Part shown: positions 1-7,405 of the stretch, piece after piece
How positions within the stretch are numbered: position 1 is the stretch's first letter
Layout: each line of letters begins with the position of its first letter
Origin: Caballeronia pedi
Lineage (GTDB): Bacteria > Pseudomonadota > Gammaproteobacteria > Burkholderiales > Burkholderiaceae
Direction of reading: 5' to 3'
DNA: 64,000 nt
Assembly: GCF_001544915.2 (NCBI RefSeq)
Contig: NZ_FCOE02000032.1
Coordinates: forward strand, 26,092-90,091
Position numbers and translations under genes: made by a program
Notes under the pieces: model-generated
Told to the model about the DNA's origin: nothing
What the model saw: only the letters and a program-made list of their open reading frames with translations
The model's database searches: none

Positions 1-2572
1 CTTCGGTCAGGCGCGTCAGATATTCCTTCGAAATGCGCGGCAGCACGGTGTTGGTGAGCAGCGCATCGATCACGCGGCCGCCTGATTCGGCTTCGGTGCA
101 GCGCGAGACGATGAGCCGCACGGCGTCATCGTCGTAGTCGAACGGAATGCCGTGATTGTCCGCGACGCGCCGGCGGATGCGCTCGAGTTGAAGGCGCACG
201 ATATCGGCCATCTTCGCGTCGGAGAGCGGGTAATAGGGCACCGTGACGAGCCGCCCGAGCAGCGCGGCGGGAAACACGTCGAGCAGCGGAGCGCGCAAGG
301 CGCGCGCGAGTTCATCGGGCGCGGGCACGCTGGCGGGATCACGGCACATCGACATGATCAGATCCGAGCCGACGTTCGACGTGAGCAAAATGATCGTGTT
401 CTTGAAGTCGATATAGCGGCCTTCGCCGTCTTCCATCCAGCCCTTGTCGAAGACCTGAAAAAAGATCTCGTGGACGTCCGGATGCGCCTTCTCCACTTCG
501 TCGAGCAGCACGACGCTGTAGGGGCGGCGGCGCACCGCTTCGGTCAGGATGCCGCCCTCGCCGTATCCGACATAGCCGGGCGGCGCGCCCTTGAGCGTCG
601 ATACGGTGTGCGCTTCCTGAAACTCGCTCATGTTGATGGTGATGACGTTCTGCTCGCCGCCATAGAGCGTCTCGGCGATGGCGAGCGCGGTCTCCGTCTT
701 GCCGACGCCCGATGTACCCGCGAGCAGGAACACGCCGATCGGCTTGTCGGGATTGTCGAGCCGCGCGCGCGAGGTCTGGATGCGCTTCGCGATCATGTCG
801 AGCGCGTGGCGCTGGCCGATCACGCGGCGATCGAGCGCATCGGCGAGATTCAGCACGGCGGCAAGCTCGTTTTTCAGCATCTTGCCGACCGGAATGCCGG
901 TCCAGTCCGCGACCACGCCGGCGATCACGCCCGCATCGACGCTCGGCAGGATCAGCGGGGCGTCGCCCTGCAAGTCCGCGAGACGCGCCTTGAGTTCCGC
1001 GAGGTGCGCGAGGCGTTCGTCGCGGGACGGCGTATCGACGGCTTCGCCTTGTTCGCGCAGCGAGGCGCGTAGCGCGAGCAATTCGTCGACCACGCGCTTC
1101 TCTTCGTCCCAGCGCGCTTCCAGAGCGCCGAGCGCATCGTGTTCGCGTGCGAGCAGCGCGGCGACATCGGCGGCGCGCGTGCCGACATCGACGCCGGCAT
1201 TCGCCTCCCGCGCGACGATCTGCGCTTCCACGTCGAGCGCTTCGATGCGGCGGCGGCAGTCGTCGACCTGCGCCGGCGTCGCGTGCTGGCTGACGGCGAC
1301 GCGCGCGCACGCGGTGTCGAGCAGCGAGACGGCCTTGTCGGGCAACTGCCGCGCCGGAATGTAGCGATGCGACAGCCGCACGGCCGCTTCGATCGCCTCG
1401 TCGAGCAACTGCACGCGATGATGCCCTTCGAGCACCGCCGCGACGCCGCGCAGCATCCGCACGGCTTTCGCCTCGTCCGGCTCGTGCACCTGCACGACCT
1501 GAAAGCGCCGCGTGAGCGCGGGGTCCTTCTCGATGTGCTTCTTGTACTCGGCCCAGGTGGTCGCGCCAATCGTGCGCAGATCGCCGCGCGCGAGCGCGGG
1601 CTTGAGCAGATTCGCCGCGTCGCCGGTGCCTGCCGCGCCGCCCGCGCCGACCAGCGCATGCACTTCGTCGATGAACAGGATCACCGGCTTCGGGCTCGCC
1701 TGCACTTCCTCGACGACCTGTCGCAGACGCTGCTCGAACTCGCCCTTCATGCTCGCGCCCGCCTGCAGCAGCCCGAGATCGAGCGACAGCAGCGCGACTT
1801 CGGCGAGCGGCGGCGGCACGTCGCCGCGCACGAGACGCTGCGCGAAGCCTTCGACGACCGCCGTCTTGCCGACGCCGGCCTCGCCCGTGAGCAGCGGATT
1901 GTTCTGCCGCCGCCGCATCAGGATATCGATGAGCTGGCGAATCTCGTCATCGCGGCCCGTGACGGGATCGAGCTTGCACTGGCGGGCTTTCTCCGTGAGA
2001 TCGGTAGCGTATTTCCGCAAGGCTTCCTGTTGGCCCATGCTCGCGGGTTCGGGCTCGCTTCCGGACAACTGCGCGCCCGGCTCGTCTTCGCCTTCCTCGA
2101 CCGAATCCGCGACGATGCGCGCGAAATTGTCCGACAGGTCTTCCGCCTTGATGCGTTCGAACTGCCGCGACATGGCGAAGAGCACGTTGCGCAGCCGCTG
2201 CGTTTTCAGCATGCCGACCAGCAGATGGCCAGTGCGCACCTTCGTCGCGCCGAACAGCAGCGTGCCGTAGACCCAGCCGCGCTCGATCGCATCGGTGACG
2301 TGCTCGGAGATGTCGGAAATCGAGGTCGCCCCGCGCGGCAGACGGTCGAGCGACGCGGTCAGCTCGCGCGCGAGCACGGCGGCGTCCACGCCGTAGTGCG
2401 CGACGATGCGCTGCCAGTCCGAGTTCGGCGTCTCCAGAATCTGCATGATCCAGTGCGCGAGCTCGACATACGGATTGCCGCGCATCTTGCAGTAGACCGT
2501 CGCGCTTTCGACGGTCTTGTAGCCGAGCCTGTCCAGCTTGCCGAACAGCGCGACACGACTGATTTCCGCCAT
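1..2572 (-). CDS. tssH: T6SS ATPase TssH (ClpV), 3' end outside window
   Basis: Hexameric AAA+ unfoldase of the ClpB/Hsp100 class that disassembles contracted TssB/TssC sheath in the cytoplasm so that the type VI machine can be rebuilt. 857 codons are present; only the extreme C-terminus is missing, since ClpV proteins are usually near 880-900 residues. The N-terminal Clp-N domain starts MAEISRVALFGKLDR, as in Burkholderia ClpV. Two P-loops are visible, GEAGVGKT in the first AAA domain and GTSGVGKT in the second, with Walker B LFIDEVHAL in the first and LLDEVEKAHPDV in the second. The ATG at 2570-2572 is chosen because it matches the family N-terminus. It lies 87 bp downstream of tssG on the same strand. 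Family assignment is secure. Confidence 0.96.
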   Translation of the reverse strand, partial: MAEISRVALFGKLDRLGYKTVESATVYCKMRGNPYVELAHWIMQILETPNSDWQRIVAHYGVDAAVLARELTASLDRLPRGATSISDISEHVTDAIERGWVYGTLLFGATKVRTGHLLVGMLKTQRLRNVLFAMSRQFERIKAEDLSDNFARIVADSVEEGEDEPGAQLSGSEPEPASMGQQEALRKYATDLTEKARQCKLDPVTGRDDEIRQLIDILMRRRQNNPLLTGEAGVGKTAVVEGFAQRLVRGDVPPPLAEVALLSLDLGLLQAGASMKGEFEQRLRQVVEEVQASPKPVILFIDEVHALVGAGGAAGTGDAANLLKPALARGDLRTIGATTWAEYKKHIEKDPALTRRFQVVQVHEPDEAKAVRMLRGVAAVLEGHHRVQLLDEAIEAAVRLSHRYIPARQLPDKAVSLLDTACARVAVSQHATPAQVDDCRRRIEALDVEAQIVAREANAGVDVGTRAADVAALLAREHDALGALEARWDEEKRVVDELLALRASLREQGEAVDTPSRDERLAHLAELKARLADLQGDAPLILPSVDAGVIAGVVADWTGIPVGKMLKNELAAVLNLADALDRRVIGQRHALDMIAKRIQTSRARLDNPDKPIGVFLLAGTSGVGKTETALAIAETLYGGEQNVITINMSEFQEAHTVSTLKGAPPGYVGYGEGGILTEAVRRRPYSVVLLDEVEKAHPDVHEIFFQVFDKGWMEDGEGRYIDFKNTIILLTSNVGSDLIMSMCRDPASVPAPDELARALRAPLLDVFPAALLGRLVTVPYYPLSDAKMADIVRLQLERIRRRVADNHGIPFDYDDDAVRLIVSRCTEAESGGRVIDALLTNTVLPRISKEYLTRLTE

Positions 2573-2659
2573 CGCGTTTCTCCTCTCCCGACGCACGTGC
2601 CTCCATCCGATAAGACGGCGCAACGGCGGGAATTTTGCAAGGTGCTTTCGATGCGCCTG

Positions 2660-3742
2660 TCACGCGAGATGCGCGTCGGCATCGAGCGCGAGATCGGCGC
2701 AATCGGCGGCGCGGCCGGCGAGACCGAGCCAGGCCGAATAGCCGAGCCGGCCGTAGCGGCCGATCTGCGCGGTCGGCACTTCATCGGCGGCGAGGATGAG
2801 TTGCGCGTCCCACGCGAGTTCGCCGTTCAGATGTCGGCGCACCACGGCGACGAGCGTCGGCAGCGCGGCGCCGCCTGGCAGCAGCGACTCGAACTGCGCG
2901 AGCGACAGCGGCCCGATCACGAGACGAAACGCGTGCTGACGATCCCACACGGCGCGGCCCAGCACCGCGCCGCGTCCGAGTTGCGCGAAGCCGGATGTCT
3001 CGCCCGAAAAGCGCGCCGCGCGATGCCGCAGCGCGGTGCGCTCCTCGCGTTGCAGTGTCATCCAGTGCCCGCGATACGGCTCGATGCGCACCGGCACGCG
3101 CAGCAGCGCAGCCGCGATCGCTTCGAGCACCTCGGCGGGACGCGTCTGCATGTTCCAGAGGCCCGCGAAATGCAGCTTCGCGTGATCGGAGACGGCGTCG
3201 CGCTCGCGATTCGCTGCATCGGCGTGTCCGATCAGCGCGCCCGCATAGAACGCGAAGCGGTCGTGTCCCGGCCGGTCCAGCGCCGTGACCGGCCGGCCCT
3301 GCGCCCACGCGCGATAGAACAGCAGCAGGAAACGATGCAGCAGCGTATCGAGCAGACGCGCGAAGGCCTTGTCGCCGTGATGCAGCGCGCGTTCGCGGGC
3401 GAAATCGGTCAGATGCAGCGGCAGCGGTCCGTTCGGGCCGAGGTAGCCGAAGAAGCGCTGTTCGAGGCGCGGCGCGTGTTCGTCGTGGGTGCGTCGCAGC
3501 GCGGCGAGCGGCGCGGGCGCGAAGGCGAGCGACACGTCCTGCGCGAGACGCAGCGGCTCGTCGGCGGGGCGCGCGCCGCAGCCGAGGCGCGGCAGATGCG
3601 GCGTCAGCGCTTCGAGGTGCCGCATCAGCCGATAGAAATCGTGCCGATGCGGCGCCTCTGCAACCGCATCGAACAGATCAGGCAGCGCGTCGGTCGGCTC
3701 CTCGCGCGCCGCCGCGCTCAGAAGATGGCTCTCGTGCCGCAT
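2660..3742 (-). CDS. tssG: T6SS baseplate subunit TssG
   Basis: Baseplate wedge component that forms a complex with TssF, TssE and TssK at the base of the contractile tail. The 360-residue product starts MRHESHLLSAAAREEP and carries the typical TssG pattern FYRLMRHLEAL near the N-terminus and a long central FFGYLGPNGPLPLHLTD segment. An upstream in-frame ATG at 3859 would add 39 residues that are the reverse frame of tssF, so the start at 3742 is preferred. The gene begins inside the 3' end of tssF (25 nt overlap), indicating translational coupling within the tssE-F-G-H transcript. Length and motifs fit the family. Confidence 0.94.
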   Translation of the reverse strand: MRHESHLLSAAAREEPTDALPDLFDAVAEAPHRHDFYRLMRHLEALTPHLPRLGCGARPADEPLRLAQDVSLAFAPAPLAALRRTHDEHAPRLEQRFFGYLGPNGPLPLHLTDFARERALHHGDKAFARLLDTLLHRFLLLFYRAWAQGRPVTALDRPGHDRFAFYAGALIGHADAANRERDAVSDHAKLHFAGLWNMQTRPAEVLEAIAAALLRVPVRIEPYRGHWMTLQREERTALRHRAARFSGETSGFAQLGRGAVLGRAVWDRQHAFRLVIGPLSLAQFESLLPGGAALPTLVAVVRRHLNGELAWDAQLILAADEVPTAQIGRYGRLGYSAWLGLAGRAADCADLALDADAHLA

Positions 3743-5607
3743 CGCGGTGGACGTCGCAGGATTTCGCCGCGCGTGCTCGTGGAAAGCGCGGTCTGCACGA
3801 ACGCATTGATCGACACGTAGCGCGCGAAAAAGCGCTCCAGCACGCAGCCGAACAGCCACGCGCTGCCGCCCTGGAACGCGAGATCGTCGACCAGCACGTC
3901 GATCATCAGGCCGCGCCCGAACGCGATCGGACCGGGCATCGGCAGGCGGCGCACGACGCCTCGCGCATCCACGGCGACGACGCCCGCGACCTGGCCGCGT
4001 CCCGCGCGGTCGATCTCGGGCACGTGCAGCATCAGCAGCGCGCGCAGTGCGGCGGCCGCTTCGCGCGGACCGTGGCCCATCGACAGATAGTGCAGCGACA
4101 ACTGATCGATGAGCCGCCAGCTCTGGCTGCCATCGAGATTCGCGGGCGCGGGCCGCGACGGGCCGCTCACGCAGGTCACGGCGCTCACCGGCGCGGCGAT
4201 GTCGAGAGAGAAACCGTTGCCCGCGCCGCCCTGCGGCATCATCAGCGGCAGATCGCGATTGGTGCAGAGTGTGGCGAACGCCAGTTGCCGCAGCGAGCCG
4301 CGATACGGCGCCGCGTTCGGATCGACGATCGACACATACGTCTCGCTGCCCACGTATTCCGTGCGCGCGCCGCTCTTGCGCCGCCCGGCCGGCACGATGC
4401 GCGGCTCGCGCTCGGTCGTGAAGTACGCCGCGTCGCCGGGGCGGTCCGCGAGAAAGTCCGCGTAGAACGGATGGAACGTCTGCTCGGTGTCGTCGCTCTG
4501 GCCATAGCCGGACACGCCGGTGACGGAATGCACCTCGAAGTCGAGCGGATGCGTGCGGTCCGGCACCACATGGAAACGCGCGGCGGCTTCCGTCACCAGC
4601 GCGCGGTCCGCCTGCTTCGGAAACAGGTTGATCGCGGGCACGCAGTCGAGCAGCACGTTGTCTTTCGTGACGATGCGTTCGAGCGATGCATCAGCGGTAG
4701 CGAGCAGGAACGTCAGTTCGATTTCGCGCGTCGCGAACGACGGCAGCACGTCGGCGAGCCCGGCGACGCGTGCGAAACGGAAGCGCTCGGGCAGCGCGAA
4801 GTATTCGTGCAGCAGGCGATAACCCTGGAAAGCATTGGGCGTGACGGGCAGCAGCGCTTCATCATCGCCGAAGCCGGCTGGCGCGACGGCATCGCCGGGC
4901 AATGCGGCAAGCGTGCGGCTCGGCCGCTCGGGCGTCGAGACGACCACGGCCAGCGTGCCCGCCATGACCTGTTCGTAGAGGCGATAGGCCGTTTCATCGG
5001 CGCCCGCGAAATACAGGCTCAGCGCATCGAGACGCAATGCGTCGAACGAGACGCCTTCGGGCGTCGCGAGCCGGATACGCAGCGCACCCTTCAAGCGATG
5101 CGCGAGCGCCTGCGTCGCGGGCAGCGCGGCGAGCGGCAGATCCTGCATCTGCGCGAGGTAGCGCGCCTCGGTCAGCTCGATGGGCCACAGCGTGAGCGCG
5201 GCGCCCGTGCGGAATGTGCAGTGCGTGTGAGCGGATGCGCCGGACGCGACCGGCGCGATGAGTGCGGTGTCGCGCGGCACCGTGAAGCCTTCGGCGAGAT
5301 TCGGGCTGGCGAGATCGGGCGCGAGGCGGGCGATCAGCATCGAAGGCGTCGGACACGCGGCCTGCGGCAGCACGACATGTGTGAGCTGCTGCGTGAAGCG
5401 CGGAAACTCTTCTTCGATTTTCAGCTGCACGCGCGCGGCGAGAAATGCGGTGCCTTCGAGCAGCCGCTCGACGTACGGATCGGCCACGTCGATGCCGCTC
5501 ATGCCGAGCCGCGCGGCGATCTTCGGAAACTGCTCCGCGAACTCCGCGCCCATCTCCCGCAGATGCGCAAGCTCGGTGTTGTAGTGACGCAGAAGGCGCG
5601 GGTCCAT
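3718..5607 (-). CDS. tssF: T6SS baseplate subunit TssF
   Basis: Largest wedge protein of the T6SS baseplate (VasA/ImpG family), which contacts TssG and TssK. The 629-residue product begins MDPRLLRHYNTELAHLREMG, a strongly conserved TssF start, continues with EFAEQFPKIAARLGM and DPYVERLLEGTAFLAARV, and contains the later segment YGQSDDTEQTFHPFY. Length is normal for the family. It lies 22 bp downstream of tssE and overlaps tssG by 25 nt, the canonical E-F-G order. Nothing is truncated or shifted. Confidence 0.96.
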   Translation of the reverse strand: MDPRLLRHYNTELAHLREMGAEFAEQFPKIAARLGMSGIDVADPYVERLLEGTAFLAARVQLKIEEEFPRFTQQLTHVVLPQAACPTPSMLIARLAPDLASPNLAEGFTVPRDTALIAPVASGASAHTHCTFRTGAALTLWPIELTEARYLAQMQDLPLAALPATQALAHRLKGALRIRLATPEGVSFDALRLDALSLYFAGADETAYRLYEQVMAGTLAVVVSTPERPSRTLAALPGDAVAPAGFGDDEALLPVTPNAFQGYRLLHEYFALPERFRFARVAGLADVLPSFATREIELTFLLATADASLERIVTKDNVLLDCVPAINLFPKQADRALVTEAAARFHVVPDRTHPLDFEVHSVTGVSGYGQSDDTEQTFHPFYADFLADRPGDAAYFTTEREPRIVPAGRRKSGARTEYVGSETYVSIVDPNAAPYRGSLRQLAFATLCTNRDLPLMMPQGGAGNGFSLDIAAPVSAVTCVSGPSRPAPANLDGSQSWRLIDQLSLHYLSMGHGPREAAAALRALLMLHVPEIDRAGRGQVAGVVAVDARGVVRRLPMPGPIAFGRGLMIDVLVDDLAFQGGSAWLFGCVLERFFARYVSINAFVQTALSTSTRGEILRRPPRCGTRAIF

Positions 5608-5629
5608 GTGCGGTCTCTTCAGGCGGCCG

Positions 5630-6136
5630 TCAGCGCGGCAGTTCCATGACTGTGATGCCGCCTTCCTCCAGATCGATCTGCGTGCGCAGCGCGAACTCGA
5701 GCGGCACGGGCTGGGCCCACAGCAGACCGCGGATCACGAGCGCGATCTGATTGTGCATGTCGAGCACGGAGCGATCGAGCACGGGCTCGATCTCCAGTGT
5801 CGACGGATCGATGCGCGGCTCGAAGCGCTCGATCGCGACGCGGATCGCCTGTTCGAGCAGCACCGTGTCGATGGTCGACGCGAAGCGTCCCGACAGACAC
5901 GGCAAGCCGTAATTGAGCACCGACGCGAACGCGTGCGGAAAACTGTCCTCGGCGATCGCATCGCCGAGATTCGTCGTGTTGAAAAGCCACGAAACATCGC
6001 GCAGGACCGCCGCGCGCAGGCCGCGATGCGTCATGAAGCGCTCGCCGGCGGGATCGGCGCGCGTGCCGGGATCGTCGTCAATCAGGCGGTCGAGCAGCGT
6101 GGGCTGCAGGCGGTCGGCGGCGCTGGGCTCGTTCAT
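5630..6136 (-). CDS. tssE: T6SS baseplate protein TssE (gp25-like)
   Basis: Homologue of phage T4 gp25, the baseplate component that nucleates sheath polymerisation. The 168-residue product shows the gp25 domain over about residues 45-160: VLRDVSWLFNTTNLG, then a conserved SVLNYGLPCLSG, followed by the EFALRTQIDLEEG strand. The N-terminal DRLQPTLLDRLIDDDP segment is usual in TssE. It is separated from the downstream tssF by 22 bp and from the upstream Hcp-like gene by 18 bp, so all five leftward genes probably share one transcript. Confidence 0.94.
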   Translation of the reverse strand: MNEPSAADRLQPTLLDRLIDDDPGTRADPAGERFMTHRGLRAAVLRDVSWLFNTTNLGDAIAEDSFPHAFASVLNYGLPCLSGRFASTIDTVLLEQAIRVAIERFEPRIDPSTLEIEPVLDRSVLDMHNQIALVIRGLLWAQPVPLEFALRTQIDLEEGGITVMELPR

Positions 6137-6154
6137 CGGCTCGTTCCTCGCGTT

Positions 6155-6745
6155 TCAACTCACGCGCCGCGCGGAGACATCCAGCGCGAAGGTCACTTCC
6201 GCGCCGCGGCTGCCCGTTGCGGTTTGCGGTGCGCAGGTCATCGTCAGTTGCTGCGCCGAGATTTCGAACACCTCGCAGGGCCGCGCGAAACGCGCGCTCG
6301 TGAAGATGTGATAGTTGCGGAAATACGCCTGTTCCAGCTTCATCGACAGATATTCGATCTGCACGCCGTTGTCCGCGCCCGCCGCCTTGAAGCACTTGAT
6401 ATGCGCGAGCGCGAGCAATTCGGCCTGCGCGCACAGCTTCGCGATGACGGGCGACGCCGAGTCCACGGTCTTGATGACGCCGAGCGCGGTCACGCGCATG
6501 TCGCTCGCGTTGAGCGCGGCGGCGTGCGGCGCGGCGTCGTAGCCTTGCGCCCAGCGCCAGCCGTGGATCTGCATCGGCGTATCCCAGTCGCCGCGCTTGT
6601 TCGCTTCGCCCTTTACAGGCGTGTTGCTGCGCTTGGGGACGACGTGCAGAAACATGTCGTCTGAATCCGCGAGCGCGAGCAGATCGAACTGACGCAGGGC
6701 GTCGAGCGAGAGGGTGTTGTCAGGGCGCGGGTCGGCGGGCTGCAT
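6155..6745 (-). CDS. Divergent Hcp-family protein upstream of tssE
   Basis: A 196-residue protein with recognisable but divergent Hcp architecture. It has the first strand MFLHVVPKRSNTPVKGEA, the MQIHGWRWAQG motif that corresponds to the EVLSFNWG motif of true Hcp, the central SPVIAKLCAQAELLALAHI segment and a YLSMKLEQAYFRNYHIF strand matching the EFLTVTMKQV region. Hcp proteins form hexameric rings of the tail tube. This copy is longer than the 160-residue Hcp on the other side of the divergent promoter and carries an N-terminal extension of about 30 residues. The ATG at 6745 is preferred because a GGAA lies about 10 nt upstream; an ATG at 6778 or a GTG at 6790 would lengthen it. Whether it is a tube subunit, an adaptor or an effector carrier is not visible. 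Confidence 0.78.
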   Translation of the reverse strand: MQPADPRPDNTLSLDALRQFDLLALADSDDMFLHVVPKRSNTPVKGEANKRGDWDTPMQIHGWRWAQGYDAAPHAAALNASDMRVTALGVIKTVDSASPVIAKLCAQAELLALAHIKCFKAAGADNGVQIEYLSMKLEQAYFRNYHIFTSARFARPCEVFEISAQQLTMTCAPQTATGSRGAEVTFALDVSARRVS

Positions 6746-6799
6746 CGTGCTGTTCCGGTTGGACGACGGTCCGGACATAAGACGGCGCACGCCGTGCGA

Positions 6800-6814
6800 T
6801 TTTGAAGTTCAAAA
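6800..6814. promoter_or_regulatory. Interrupted palindrome in the divergent T6SS promoter region
   Basis: TTTTGAA-G-TTCAAAA is a perfect 7+7 inverted repeat with a one-base centre. It lies between the leftward Hcp-like/tssE-F-G-H operon and the rightward hcp-vgrG operon, 82 nt upstream of the hcp start. The position and symmetry suggest a binding site for a dimeric regulator of both operons. The regulator is not encoded in this window, so the role is inference. Confidence 0.4.
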
Positions 6815-6895
6815 ATGGCCGGCGCGGTTCGTCTAACCAGTGGATTGCATGCGCCGGGGCGCGCGCAACGAATGCCGATCACGAGGGAGGATCAC

Positions 6896-7378
6896 ATGGC
6901 TACGACCGACTGCTATCTGAAGATCGACGGAATCGACGGCGAGTCGAAGCACAAGGGCGCGGAAGGCCAGATCGAGGTGCTGAGCTTCAACTGGGGCGTG
7001 ACCAACGCGAGCAATCCGATGACAGGCAGCGGCAGCGGCATCGGCAAGGCGTCGCCGGGCGTGTTCCAGTTCGTGCACCAGTACGACAAATCCGCGCCCA
7101 CGCTCAAGAAGAGTTGCGCGAGCGGCAAGCATATCGGCAGCGCGAAGCTCACCGTGAGCAAGGCGGGCGAAGGGCAGAAAGAATTTCTGACCGTCACGAT
7201 GAAGCAGGTGACCGTGACGAAGGTCGCGTTGATCTGCCTGCCCGGCGGCCATCCGGAACAGACCGTCGATCTGAGCTACGCGGACATCGAGTTCGAGTAC
7301 AAGCCGCAGGACGACAAGGGCGCGCTGGGCGGCGCCGTGAAGTTCGGTTGGGACGTGCGCAGTACCGAAGTCCGTTGA
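6896..7378 (+). CDS. hcp: T6SS tube protein Hcp
   Basis: Secreted ring-forming protein of the T6SS inner tube, and also a chaperone for small effectors. The 160-residue product begins MATTDCYLKIDGIDGESKHKG and contains the family landmarks IEVLSFNWGV, SPGVFQFVHQYDKSAP and EFLTVTMKQVTVTKVAL, with the C-terminal KFGWDVRS tail. The ATG at 6896 follows a strong GAGGGAGG ribosome site at about 6883-6890; the upstream in-frame ATG at 6815 has none. It leads the rightward operon, 27 bp before vgrG. Confidence 0.97.
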   Translation: MATTDCYLKIDGIDGESKHKGAEGQIEVLSFNWGVTNASNPMTGSGSGIGKASPGVFQFVHQYDKSAPTLKKSCASGKHIGSAKLTVSKAGEGQKEFLTVTMKQVTVTKVALICLPGGHPEQTVDLSYADIEFEYKPQDDKGALGGAVKFGWDVRSTEVR

Positions 7379-7405
7379 CCTTCCCGCCGACAGACCGGTG
7401 CGCCG

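Noticed and set aside
1139..3820. An 893-codon open frame on the + strand opposite tssH and tssG
   Set aside because: It is antisense to well-supported T6SS genes, has low-complexity Arg/Gln/His-rich composition with no known domain, and arises from the codon bias of high-GC DNA.
4024..5649. A 541-codon open frame on the + strand opposite tssF
   Set aside because: Same reason: an antisense shadow of a conserved gene, with no ribosome site or family features.
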